Source of the DNA: an uncultured Bacteroidales bacterium
GTDB taxonomy: Bacteria > Bacteroidota > Bacteroidia > Bacteroidales > F082
Reading direction: 5' to 3'
DNA: 64,000 nt
Assembly (NCBI GenBank): GCA_947302205.1
Contig: CAMYVD010000002.1
Location: 62,001 to 126,000 of the forward strand
The position numbers and the translations under genes were made by a program. Positions within the stretch are counted from its first letter, which is position 1. Each line of letters opens with the position of its first letter. Below the pieces are notes generated by a model that saw only the letters and a program-made list of their open reading frames with translations, ran no database searches and was not told where the DNA came from. Of this stretch, positions 46,773-54,464 are shown one piece after another.

Positions 46773-46793
46773 AGTTTTTAGTTGGAAGTTGTT
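46773..46793. repeat. Heptanucleotide array (AGTTNNN phase) before HMG-CoA reductase gene
   Basis: AGTT recurs at 46773, 46780 and 46787, seven bases apart, with looser copies at 46795 and 46803. The central unit AGTTGGA is the complement of the AACTTCC unit seen at 47646 and 59355. The array touches the stop codon of the GIN-domain gene (46795-46793). Confidence 0.65.
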
Positions 46794-47632
46794 CAGTTGA
46801 TCAGTTGTTGGAGGATTGAAGAATCATCACACTCGACATTCACTGAGGGATTACCATAGTAGTAAAGCTTTGAAGCGTCTTGAACCGAGCCCTCAAGCGT
46901 TTCAGTGACGTTGACGGTGGCCTCCGAAGCGGATTTGACGTCGATGTGCATTTGGTTGATCCAATTGGTAGCCATATTGAGGAAGCTGGCATCGGTGACT
47001 GTCACATGGGCGCGGTTAATCTCTCCCCAATAATTGATGACGTGTGAGCCGCCCGTAACCGTCATGTCCAAATCGCCACTGACGTTGAGAGAGCACTTTA
47101 AGTCTGAGGCATCCTCCACTTCAGCCTTGCAGTTCGTCCCTTCAAAGTAGAATTCGACACACTTGGAGGCACCGCTCAGTTTCAAGTCGGCGGTCTCATA
47201 GAAATGGCCTCCCCTGCAGGTGGAGGCGTCTTCAAGCACCAAGGTAAACGGGGTTTGTGAATAAACGCCGTCCATCGCTGCGGTAACGGCATCCGAAAAA
47301 TGGACCTTATGAACTTCCAGAGTGTGAACGGTGGCGTTCATCACGGTGTTGTTAGGCATGCTAATGCTTTGGTTAAGGCCGATATGGAGCGAGGTCCCGT
47401 CCAAGGTCACCTTCAGGTAGGCTTCCAAGAAGGCGGAATACTCCAGTTCCACATACGAGACGGTGTCCTGAATGATTTTGACACACCATGCGTCTTCCGC
47501 TGAAATCTCAGTCATTGCAGCGTTTTCGTACAAGGTTTTGTTCAACACCGTCATGTCAGGCTCTTTGTCTTTATTGCATGCACTGAAGACCATGAACCCA
47601 ATGAATCCTAATATGAATACTAATTTTCTCAT
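46793..47632 (-). CDS. GIN-domain (DUF2807-like) lipoprotein
   Basis: A 279-residue lipoprotein (signal 'FIGFMVFSAC'). From about residue 110 it consists of short regular strands with repeating 'DAS' and 'GAS' turns ('LVLEDASTCRGGHF', 'LKLSGASKCVEFYF', 'VTVTDASFLNMA'), the right-handed beta-helix pattern of the GIN (DUF2807) domain. Its function is unknown; such proteins are cell-envelope associated. It lies between rlmH and HMG-CoA reductase on the same strand with 25-26-base gaps. Both gaps contain heptanucleotide arrays. Confidence 0.75.
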   Translation of the reverse strand: MRKLVFILGFIGFMVFSACNKDKEPDMTVLNKTLYENAAMTEISAEDAWCVKIIQDTVSYVELEYSAFLEAYLKVTLDGTSLHIGLNQSISMPNNTVMNATVHTLEVHKVHFSDAVTAAMDGVYSQTPFTLVLEDASTCRGGHFYETADLKLSGASKCVEFYFEGTNCKAEVEDASDLKCSLNVSGDLDMTVTGGSHVINYWGEINRAHVTVTDASFLNMATNWINQMHIDVKSASEATVNVTETLEGSVQDASKLYYYGNPSVNVECDDSSILQQLIN

Positions 47633-47638
47633 AACTTA

Positions 47639-47666
47639 AACTATAAACTTCCAACTCTCAACTATG
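47639..47666. repeat. Heptanucleotide array (AACTNNN phase) at the rlmH 3' end
   Basis: AACT recurs at 47639, 47646, 47653 and 47660 with exact 7-base spacing; the best unit is AACTTCC at 47646. The rlmH stop codon (47660-47658) lies inside the array. Confidence 0.7.
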
Positions 47667-48131
47667 ATGATACGGCTCCCCTTTCAAAATCGTAAACGCC
47701 CGATACAGCTGCTCCACGAAGATCAGCCGCACCATCTGGTGCGAGAAGGTCATGGCTGAGAGCGCCATCTTGGCGTTGGCCTTGTCGTAGACCTCTTGGG
47801 CGAATCCGTAAGGGCCTCCGACGATGAACACGATGCGTTTGGCCCCTGAAGCCATCAGTTTTTCCAGGTTTTCAGCGAACCCCACCGATGTGAAGGTGCT
47901 GCCGTTCTCGTCCAGTAAGACGACATGGTCGCCGGGTTGCAGCTGTTGCAGCAGCAAGAAGCTTTCGGCTTTCTTTTGCTGTTCCTCGCTCAAGGTTTTG
48001 CGGTTGCGGATGTCGGGAATCTCCTTCATCTCAAACGAGACATAATGTCCCAGTCGTCCGACATATTTCTTGATGCCGGTGATGAGGTAATCCTCGTCGG
48101 TTTTTCCTATGACAAGCAGCAGAATTTTCAT
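47658..48131 (-). CDS. rlmH: 23S rRNA (pseudouridine1915-N3)-methyltransferase
   Basis: A 157-residue SPOUT methyltransferase. The knot region motifs 'VFIVGGPYGFAQEVYDKA' and 'FSHQMVRLIFVEQLYRAF' are diagnostic of RlmH, which methylates the pseudouridine in helix 69 of 23S rRNA. The length is standard. Its start overlaps the DUF4340 gene by four bases, and its stop lies in a heptanucleotide array. Confidence 0.95.
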   Translation of the reverse strand: MKILLLVIGKTDEDYLITGIKKYVGRLGHYVSFEMKEIPDIRNRKTLSEEQQKKAESFLLLQQLQPGDHVVLLDENGSTFTSVGFAENLEKLMASGAKRIVFIVGGPYGFAQEVYDKANAKMALSAMTFSHQMVRLIFVEQLYRAFTILKGEPYHHS

Positions 48132-49219
48132 TCAACTACATGATAATGATCGATTTCGAACGTGATGGGATTGCCCGCTTTGTAGTAATTGATGTCTTTC
48201 AGCACTTTGTCGAACACGTAATTCTGAATCAGCACCATATCGTGGTCGTCGTTGATCAAGGCGAACATGCGGTCCACATCCGTTGCGCGTTCTTCGTAAG
48301 GGATGGCGTTACTGGCTTCCACTTTCTTGCCAAAGGTCGTGACTGATGCGCTCTTGCCATCCTTGTTGGTAAGTGTGATCCTATGGATGATGGGTGAGTG
48401 TTTGATGGAGTCCATGCGGCTGGGTTTCAAGATGTTGTTGAGCAGTGATTCAAATCGGAGGTCGTTGAACGAAGCCAACAGGTTGATCACCTTCAGGGTG
48501 TCGTAGGGCAGTGGGTTGTTGTTGGTCAGGCTGGTCAGTTGGTACTGGTGCTTGCCGGTGTTTTCCAAGTGGAACCCGCGTTCAGGCTCTTGGCAGAACT
48601 CAATGGTGACCGACTGGATATTGGCCAGCGATTCATGGAAGATGGTATGGTCGCGCCAGTCGTCTGGATCGGCGGAGTAGCGCGTGGAGATATAGCCTCT
48701 GAAGCCCGGGATGTAAACAATGTAGGCCTGGTCGGCGCCTTCACGCAACATGAAGGTGCCGCTGCTGTCCTTGGTGGCTTCACCTACGTAAAACACCTTA
48801 GTGCGCTTTTCTTTGTAAAACAGTTTGATCTTGTTGAACAGGTTGATGGCCGGTACGTTTTGGTAAATTTCCACCTTGGTGCTGTTGCTGGCCATCTGTG
48901 CGATGATGTGGTCGTGGCTGGAGCGTGACACGGGCATTCTGACGCGCACACGGTACAGGGTGTACATCAGTTGGTCGATTTTTTTCGGGTGAGCCTTGAA
49001 GTCCTTGTTCAAAGTCCAGCCTTGCTCTTGGCGTTCCAGCAGCGTCTCATGGTCCATGCGGTCGGCAAGATAGACCTTGGTGATGGAAGCGGTGTCCCAC
49101 ACCATGAAGTCAGCCGATTCGCCACGGATCGTGGTGAGGTAGCGGTTGTTCCAAATCAAAACGATGGCGATGGCAATCATGACGATGGCTATGATGATCG
49201 CAGTTTTATTCTTTTTCAT
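48128..49219 (-). CDS. DUF4340 domain-containing membrane-anchored protein
   Basis: A 363-residue protein with one N-terminal membrane helix ('IIIAIVMIAIAIVLIW') and a large extracytoplasmic region matching DUF4340 ('FMVWDTASITKVYLADRMDHE', 'IPGFRGYISTRYSADPDDWR'). DUF4340 genes usually follow gldG-type genes, as here, and the protein probably works with that ABC system. It overlaps gldG by four bases and rlmH by four. Confidence 0.85.
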   Translation of the reverse strand: MKKNKTAIIIAIVMIAIAIVLIWNNRYLTTIRGESADFMVWDTASITKVYLADRMDHETLLERQEQGWTLNKDFKAHPKKIDQLMYTLYRVRVRMPVSRSSHDHIIAQMASNSTKVEIYQNVPAINLFNKIKLFYKEKRTKVFYVGEATKDSSGTFMLREGADQAYIVYIPGFRGYISTRYSADPDDWRDHTIFHESLANIQSVTIEFCQEPERGFHLENTGKHQYQLTSLTNNNPLPYDTLKVINLLASFNDLRFESLLNNILKPSRMDSIKHSPIIHRITLTNKDGKSASVTTFGKKVEASNAIPYEERATDVDRMFALINDDHDMVLIQNYVFDKVLKDINYYKAGNPITFEIDHYHVVE

Positions 49220-50967
49220 TTTTTCTTACAGTATTTGTTCTTTCTGATGAATGACATGATAAGTCCCAAGAGCACCACCAATCCGGTCGGTACCAGGATG
49301 TTGACCATCTGCCAGCGGAGGCGTTGGTGCGCCTTCTTGTCGGGGTCGAGCAGTCGGATCTTGAATTCGCGTGAACGGATGTCGATCAGGCTTTCGCCAT
49401 CGACGAGGTAGCTGATGGCGTTTTCGATGAAGGCTTTGTTGCCGTAGGTGTTTTGGGTATATTGGTCGTAGCCCAAGGGCAAAGGCTTCTTGGTGCGGAT
49501 TTCAATTTGGTTGCGGATGATGTCGCCGTCGGCCACCACGATCATGGAGGTGGGGACGCTTTCAGGCATGAAGTCCATCACGTTGCTTTCCTCGATGTCG
49601 GCAGTGATGCGGTTGGCATAGAGCGACGGGAAGGTGCCTTTCAGCAGGTAGGCGACGTTTTGTCCCCGCGATGGGAACAGGCGCTTGTCCGGAGTCTGAC
49701 GGAGCATGGCGAGGGTGATGAATACCGGGGTGCCCGAGATCTTGGTGTAGTCGGAGGTCTTCAGCAAGGGGGTCTTGACGATGCTGCCGTCGGAGGTGGT
49801 GGCGTCGATGGAGCTGACGAAGTCGAGTTTGATGGCGTTCATGTTGCGCACCATGGGATGGTTGGATGCGGCCTGCACCAAGGGGAAGTAGAACCAGCGG
49901 TAAAACTCCAGCTGGGCTTGGCCTGCCACCTGTCCTGTGCGGATGGGCAAGGCGGCGCAATTCATGTCAAGCAACAGGTTGCGGTTGAGGCGAACGCCAT
50001 ATTTGAAGAGCATGTCGTCCAGGTTGAGGTTCTGGTCAACGCCGATGGTGGACTCCTGTGAGGTAAGGCTGTCCATGGTGGCAAACACGGGTTCCACCAG
50101 CCAGAGCACCTTGCCGCCGTGCATGATGTATTGGTCAATGAGGAACTTGTCTTTCTCGTCGAAAGGCTCAGTGGGCTTGGTGATGACAATGGCGTCGTAT
50201 TTGATGGCGGTGGAGACTTCGCCGTTGGCGTTTTCGTGACGCTCGATGAGGGCGTCCACCTTGCCGTCGATCTCACCTCGCGTCACGTGGTAGTTCTGTC
50301 TCAACGTCTGGGTGATGTCGTACACCTCCGTCTCGGTGAGCTCTCCATGACCTTCGATGAAGGCGATGGAAGGCTTCTTGGCACGGGTCACCTTGATGAT
50401 GGCGTCGAGCAAACGGAATTCAAGGTTCTGCATGGAGGCGTTCAAAGCCTCTTCCGACGACTGTCCAAGTTGGTTCTCAAGCAGATCGATAGCGATTTCC
50501 GTCTCGTTGCCGTAGCTGACCAAAGTGCCAGGCCAGATGATCATCTGCTTGGTGCTACCGTCGGGGTTTTGGTCAATCACGTTGGTAGGGTTGAGGCCGG
50601 CTTGGTACAATAGCTTGTAGCCCTCCTCAATTTCATTGCGGTCGCTGCCTTCCGACGGGTTGATGAACTCGTAGCCGATGTATTTTGAATAGGCGCGGAA
50701 CTCATCCAGCATTTCCTTGGTCTCGCGGCGCAGTTTCTTGAATCCCGCCGGGAAGTCGCCTTCCAGATAAACCTTGAAGTAGACATAGTCGTCGAGTTGG
50801 CGAAGGGTCTCCTTGGTGGTTTCGGAGAGCGTATAGCGTTTTTCGGCCGTGAGGTCGAAGCGGGTGAACACGAAGGAGCCGATGACGTTGATCACCACGA
50901 TGAGCACCAAGGTGATGAGGAAGGATACCAACTGGCTTTTTTTCAGATTCTTGCGTTTGTTTTCCAT
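49216..50967 (-). CDS. gldG: Gliding-motility-type ABC transporter component GldG
   Basis: A 583-residue protein with an N-terminal membrane helix ('LVSFLITLVLIVVINVIGSF'), a large periplasmic domain with the ABC_transp_aux fold ('RKPSIAFIEGHGELTETEVYDI'-type region around residues 195-215) and a C-terminal membrane helix ('LVPTGLVVLLGLIMSFI'). In Flavobacterium, GldG acts with GldF and the ATPase GldA and is needed for gliding. In non-gliding Bacteroidales its role is unclear. It starts 11 bases after gldF. Confidence 0.9.
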   Translation of the reverse strand: MENKRKNLKKSQLVSFLITLVLIVVINVIGSFVFTRFDLTAEKRYTLSETTKETLRQLDDYVYFKVYLEGDFPAGFKKLRRETKEMLDEFRAYSKYIGYEFINPSEGSDRNEIEEGYKLLYQAGLNPTNVIDQNPDGSTKQMIIWPGTLVSYGNETEIAIDLLENQLGQSSEEALNASMQNLEFRLLDAIIKVTRAKKPSIAFIEGHGELTETEVYDITQTLRQNYHVTRGEIDGKVDALIERHENANGEVSTAIKYDAIVITKPTEPFDEKDKFLIDQYIMHGGKVLWLVEPVFATMDSLTSQESTIGVDQNLNLDDMLFKYGVRLNRNLLLDMNCAALPIRTGQVAGQAQLEFYRWFYFPLVQAASNHPMVRNMNAIKLDFVSSIDATTSDGSIVKTPLLKTSDYTKISGTPVFITLAMLRQTPDKRLFPSRGQNVAYLLKGTFPSLYANRITADIEESNVMDFMPESVPTSMIVVADGDIIRNQIEIRTKKPLPLGYDQYTQNTYGNKAFIENAISYLVDGESLIDIRSREFKIRLLDPDKKAHQRLRWQMVNILVPTGLVVLLGLIMSFIRKNKYCKKK

Positions 50968-50978
50968 ACGTTATCCTC

Positions 50979-51710
50979 CTACCATTTGCGGCTCGCAAGA
51001 ACCAGTTTCGTTGAACTAAGGAAGAGTGCCATCACACTCATGAAATACAGGATGTCGCGCGTATCGACCACGCCGCGGCTGATGGAACTGTAATGGGCCG
51101 CCATGCCGAGTCTCTGGATGAAGAGGTCGATGGGACCGAACAGCGAGAGCGAGTAGATGAATTCAAACCCGATGTAGATGAATCCGCAGAGGAACACCGA
51201 CAGGATGAAAGCCAGGATCTGGTTGTTGGTGACCGATGAGCAGAAGATGCCTATCGAAATGAAGCTGGCGCTGAGCAAAAACAGCCCGATGTAGGAGCCG
51301 AGGATGCTGCCGCTGTCGAGGTTGCCCATGGGGAAACCCAAACGGTAAACAGAGAAGTAATAAACGCCTGTCGGAATCAAGGCGAGCAGCACCAGGGCCA
51401 CGCTGGCCAGGAACTTCGCTAGGATGATTTGCCAGTCGGAGAGGGGTTTGGTGAGCAGCATCTCGATGGTTCCGGTGCGGTTTTCCTCGGCGAAGCTGCG
51501 CATGGTGACGGCTGGTACCAAAAAGAGGAACACCCAAGGAGCCAAAATGAAGAGCCCGTCAAGGTTGGCGTAACCGTAGGAAAGCAGGTTGAAATCGCTC
51601 TTGAACACCCACAGGAACAGCCCCGTGATCAACAGGAACACCACGATCACCATGATGCCGATCAAGGAGCTGAGGAAGTTGCTGATTTCTTTCTTAAAAA
51701 GTGCGTACAT
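50979..51710 (-). CDS. gldF: ABC transporter permease subunit GldF
   Basis: A 243-residue ABC-2 permease with about six membrane helices. The segment 'RSFAEENRTGTIEMLLTKPL' is the coupling region typical of GldF/NosY permeases. It pairs with GldG. The ATPase (GldA) is not encoded next to it; in Flavobacterium gldA is also at a separate locus. It is first in an eleven-gene minus-strand run and has a clear -7 box 21 bases upstream. Confidence 0.92.
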   Translation of the reverse strand: MYALFKKEISNFLSSLIGIMVIVVFLLITGLFLWVFKSDFNLLSYGYANLDGLFILAPWVFLFLVPAVTMRSFAEENRTGTIEMLLTKPLSDWQIILAKFLASVALVLLALIPTGVYYFSVYRLGFPMGNLDSGSILGSYIGLFLLSASFISIGIFCSSVTNNQILAFILSVFLCGFIYIGFEFIYSLSLFGPIDLFIQRLGMAAHYSSISRGVVDTRDILYFMSVMALFLSSTKLVLASRKW

Positions 51711-51731
51711 TCCTTACAGGGATTAAACTTG

Positions 51732-51739
51732 CAAAGATA
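51732..51739 (-). promoter_or_regulatory. -7 promoter box for the gldF-led gene run
   Basis: TATCTTTG on the minus strand, in the 44-base gap between the methyltransferase gene and gldF. It is the only clear promoter seen ahead of the genes down to 41626. Confidence 0.55.
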
Positions 51740-51754
51740 AAAACTTTTCCCGAA

Positions 51755-52915
51755 TTACCTTGTTTTATGGGTGGAAATAATCACCTTCCGGTCGCCGCCA
51801 AGGGTAGTGGCAAAGAGATAGGTCTCGTCGCCGTCGGCGATTTTCAAGGACTTGCGCAATTCCGCCACTGAAAATGGGAAGTTGCGTGTAGCGATGCTGG
51901 CCTTCGTGACATTGGCCAACAGGGTTTGCTTGATTCTCTTGTTGTAGGGTGCCCAACCGTCAATGGCGAAGCTGCGTCCGGGGAAGTCGGCAACCAAGGA
52001 TTCGGAAGTGAAGAGGTGACTGTTGGGATGCAGTTGCCGCACATCATACCGCTGGGATAAATAGCTGAAACATCCGGCTTTCATCAAGGCGGCGTTAGGC
52101 TCGTAAAGGTAGGCTTGGGGATCCGCGCATGGCGTCATGGCGGGTGTCGCGGAGCGATCCTTCGTAAAACGAACTTCAGGCTGTCCCGATTGGAGGTTGA
52201 CACAAACCATTTCGGGTGTTCTCTCAAAGCCCTGTTCCAGGATGAAAAGCAGCTCCTTGCACTCGTTGGAGACGGCCACCACATGCACTTCGCTTACCTG
52301 ATGCAACTCCTCCAGAGCCTTGGTGATGTCAAGCATCGGCGAGAGTTTCACCATCACTTTGCGGGCTTTTTGCAACAGCAAGTCCTGCAAGGCAACCACG
52401 TTGGGCGTGCAGTCGGCGATGCTTACCGTCTTTCGGCCATACGTGTCGCGCCGGGCAGGATCAATGAAGAAACAATCCTTGGTCTCGCAACGGGACAGGT
52501 AAACTTCGGATGATTCATTAATGACGTTAATCCCGGTTTGCAAGGACTTGAAATTGTGTTCCGCCAACCCACATAAATCCGGGTTGAGTTCCACATAATC
52601 CGTTGCTTTGAAATGCCGTGAAATGAAACAGCAATCCACTCCCAAGCCCCCAGTCAGGTCGGCAAAAGAGTCGCCGTGCAGCAACGAGCTCTTGTATTGC
52701 GCTGTGGCTTCGGAGGAGCATTGCTCAACGGATAAATGTGCTGGGAAAAGCAAGTCGGGGTTGTCGCTCCATGAAGGCGCCTTCTTCCTGAGGAGCTGAC
52801 GAGCCTCAATTTGACGCAATGCCAAGGCCATATCGACCTTGGCATTGCTGTATTTCAGGGCCAACTCACGGATGTCATCGTGTAGATGTTCCTCTATGAA
52901 TTGCCTTGTGTCCAT
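51755..52915 (-). CDS. SAM-dependent methyltransferase with THUMP-like C-terminus
   Basis: A 386-residue protein. The central Rossmann domain has the SAM motif 'FADLTGGLGVDCCFIS' (about residues 95-110) and an NPPY-like 'FIDPARRD'. The N-terminal helical region and the C-terminal part ('FAIDGWAPYNKRIKQTLL') match the group of class I methyltransferases with a THUMP-like domain found in Bacteroidota. The target, probably RNA, is not known. The ATG at 52915 shares one base with the pseudouridine synthase stop (TGATG), indicating coupled translation. Confidence 0.8.
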   Translation of the reverse strand: MDTRQFIEEHLHDDIRELALKYSNAKVDMALALRQIEARQLLRKKAPSWSDNPDLLFPAHLSVEQCSSEATAQYKSSLLHGDSFADLTGGLGVDCCFISRHFKATDYVELNPDLCGLAEHNFKSLQTGINVINESSEVYLSRCETKDCFFIDPARRDTYGRKTVSIADCTPNVVALQDLLLQKARKVMVKLSPMLDITKALEELHQVSEVHVVAVSNECKELLFILEQGFERTPEMVCVNLQSGQPEVRFTKDRSATPAMTPCADPQAYLYEPNAALMKAGCFSYLSQRYDVRQLHPNSHLFTSESLVADFPGRSFAIDGWAPYNKRIKQTLLANVTKASIATRNFPFSVAELRKSLKIADGDETYLFATTLGGDRKVIISTHKTR

Positions 52916-54285
52916 CAGAGTTTCTTGAGCATGGCCACCTCTCTGTCGGTGAGGAAGCGCCATTCGCCACGAGGCAGTTTGTATTTGTCGAGTCCGGCAA
53001 ACATCACGCGGTCGAGTCGGGTGACTTCGTAGCCGAGATGTTCGAAAATGCGGCGGACGATGCGGTTACGCCCCGAGTGGAGCTCAATGCCGATGCTCTT
53101 CTTGCTGTCGTCATCCTCGTCGTAGGCGATGGAGTCGGCGGCGATGGTACCGTCGTCAAGCTCGATGCCGTCGGCGATGCGCAACATGTCGTTCTTCGTC
53201 AAAGGCTTGTTGAGGATCACGTGATAAAGCTTGGTGACTTCGCTACTGGGATGGGTGAGCTTCTTGGCGAGGTCGCCATCGTTGGTGAGCAGCAACAGTC
53301 CGGTGGTGTTCTTGTCGAGGCGTCCCACGGGGAAAATGCGCTCGTCGCAGGCACCTTGGACGAGTTCCATCACGGTGTCACGGCCTTCGGGATCGTCGGC
53401 GGTGGTGATGTAGCCTTTGGGTTTGTTGAGGAGGATGTAACGGAGCTTTTCGCGGTTCAGGGTCTGACCTCCATAAACCACCTTATCGCCTGTCTTTACC
53501 TTGTAACCCATCGTGGTGACGAGTTCACCGTTGACGGTGACGCAGCCAGCCTTGATCAGGTCGTCGGCCTCGCGGCGTGAGCACACGCCACAGTCGGCAA
53601 GGTATTTGTTCAGGCGGATTTCGCCAGTAGCAGCGGGACGGTCATAGAGCGGGTCTTTTTCACGGACATAACCCTTGCGGCCTCTCTTTGGAGCCTCTTC
53701 ATTCATTTCATCACGGTTCTCGAAACGACGGTTTCCACGGCGGGGCTTTTGGTCATCGTTGAACTTGCGGCGTGGACGTTCGTCGTCTTCGAACTTGCGG
53801 CGACGCGGACGGTCTTCGCTGTCGTTGAATTTGTGTCTTGGACGCTCCTCGTCGCTGTTGAAGCGGCGGCGCGGTCTTTCGTCATCGTTGAACTTACGGC
53901 GCGGACGTTCGTCGTCTTCGAACTTGCGGCGACGCGGACGGTCTTCGCTGTCGTTGAATTTGCGTCTTGGGCGCTCCTCGTCGCTGTTGAAGCGGCGACG
54001 AGGTCTTTCGTCATCATTGAACTTACGGCGCGGACGTTCATCGTCTTCGAACTTGCGGCGACGTGGACGGTCTTCGCTGTCATTGAACTTACGACGTGGG
54101 CGGTCCTCATCATTGTAGCGGCGTTCACCTCTCGGCTTCTCGCCAAACTTTCTTTCTCTTCTCTGTCCTTCCTCGGCGCCGTCACGGTGCGAAATCTTGA
54201 AGGACTTGCCCTGCAGGAATTCTTCTTTCTTCTCTGCAGGCTTCCTGGTGCGCGGACGCTTACCAGTGTTTCCTTGTTCTGTCAT
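52915..54285 (-). CDS. RluB/RsuA-family pseudouridine synthase with repeat-rich N-terminal tail
   Basis: A 456-residue protein. Residues about 222-456 form an ordinary RsuA/RluB enzyme: S4 domain ('RLNKYLADCGVCSRREADDL') and catalytic domain with Asp324 in 'VGRLDKNTTGLLLL'. Such enzymes modify rRNA. The first about 220 residues are a highly charged, disordered tail rich in Arg, Asp and Glu, built from a 43-residue repeat (residues 68-184). Many Bacteroidota RluB homologues carry basic low-complexity tails, but the exact tandem repeat here is striking. The tail may bind RNA. It has its own -7 box and is followed, with a one-base overlap, by a methyltransferase. Confidence 0.9.
   Translation of the reverse strand: MTEQGNTGKRPRTRKPAEKKEEFLQGKSFKISHRDGAEEGQRRERKFGEKPRGERRYNDEDRPRRKFNDSEDRPRRRKFEDDERPRRKFNDDERPRRRFNSDEERPRRKFNDSEDRPRRRKFEDDERPRRKFNDDERPRRRFNSDEERPRHKFNDSEDRPRRRKFEDDERPRRKFNDDQKPRRGNRRFENRDEMNEEAPKRGRKGYVREKDPLYDRPAATGEIRLNKYLADCGVCSRREADDLIKAGCVTVNGELVTTMGYKVKTGDKVVYGGQTLNREKLRYILLNKPKGYITTADDPEGRDTVMELVQGACDERIFPVGRLDKNTTGLLLLTNDGDLAKKLTHPSSEVTKLYHVILNKPLTKNDMLRIADGIELDDGTIAADSIAYDEDDDSKKSIGIELHSGRNRIVRRIFEHLGYEVTRLDRVMFAGLDKYKLPRGEWRFLTDREVAMLKKL
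53734..54084 (-). repeat. In-frame 129-bp tandem repeat, about 2.7 copies
   Basis: The unit is 129 bases (43 codons); identical 20-base stretches recur at 53791, 53920 and 54049. Unit 1 is 54084-53956, unit 2 is 53955-53827, and a partial third copy ends near 53734. Each unit itself consists of four 10-12-residue sub-repeats of the form (E/D)RPRR(K/R)F. The near-identity at DNA level points to recent expansion. Confidence 0.9.
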
Positions 54286-54309
54286 ACTATATTATAAATA
54301 AATGGGCGG

Positions 54310-54368
54310 CAAAATTACAAAAAAAATGCAAAAAGACTTGCGAAATGAAAAAATCTTTCCTATCTTTG
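54310..54368. promoter_or_regulatory. Promoter pair: pseudouridine synthase (-) and candidate sRNA (+)
   Basis: The minus-strand box TAATTTTG spans 54317 to 54310, 24 bases before the pseudouridine synthase ATG. The plus-strand box TATCTTTG is at 54361-54368 with a TTG at 54338-54340, about the spacing expected for a -33 element. No plus-strand protein gene follows, which suggests a non-coding transcript. Confidence 0.6.
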
Positions 54369-54371
54369 CAA

Positions 54372-54464
54372 CCCATAGCGTAAACCACAATATACTTACG
54401 TTCATAGAAAAGCCTGGAATTTTTTGGTGAGGTTGCTGATTTTTTCAGCAACCTTTCCTTTTTT
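54372..54464 (+). ncRNA. Candidate small RNA with promoter and intrinsic terminator
   Basis: A -7 box at 54361-54368 is followed, about 90 bases later, by a strong Rho-independent terminator. Between them is no open reading frame of note. A second small hairpin is possible at its 5' part (CGTAA paired with TTACG, about 54379-54400). The 3' end overlaps the last bases of the BASS transporter gene in antisense. I do not recognise a known RNA family. The 5' end is estimated from the box; the evidence is structural only. Confidence 0.55.
54430..54464 (+). terminator. Intrinsic terminator of the candidate sRNA
   Basis: Ten-base perfect stem AGGTTGCTGA (54430-54439) and TCAGCAACCT (54445-54454), a five-T loop, then a T-rich tail TTCCTTTTTT. 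The tail lies only on the plus-strand side; the opposite side reads CACCAAAAAATTCC on the minus strand, so it is not a terminator for the transporter gene. Confidence 0.8.

Noticed and set aside
53734-54084. Regular repeats that at first look like a CRISPR array
   Set aside because: The units are 129 bases, directly adjoining without unique spacers, and lie in frame within a gene.
53675-54297. Plus-strand open frames over the pseudouridine synthase tail (up to 182 codons)
   Set aside because: They are low-complexity mirror frames of the 129-bp repeat, and the minus-strand gene has an S4 and catalytic domain in continuous frame.
54430-54464. Hairpin as terminator of the BASS transporter gene
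   Set aside because: The T-tract lies on the plus-strand side only, so the orientation fits a plus-strand transcript.
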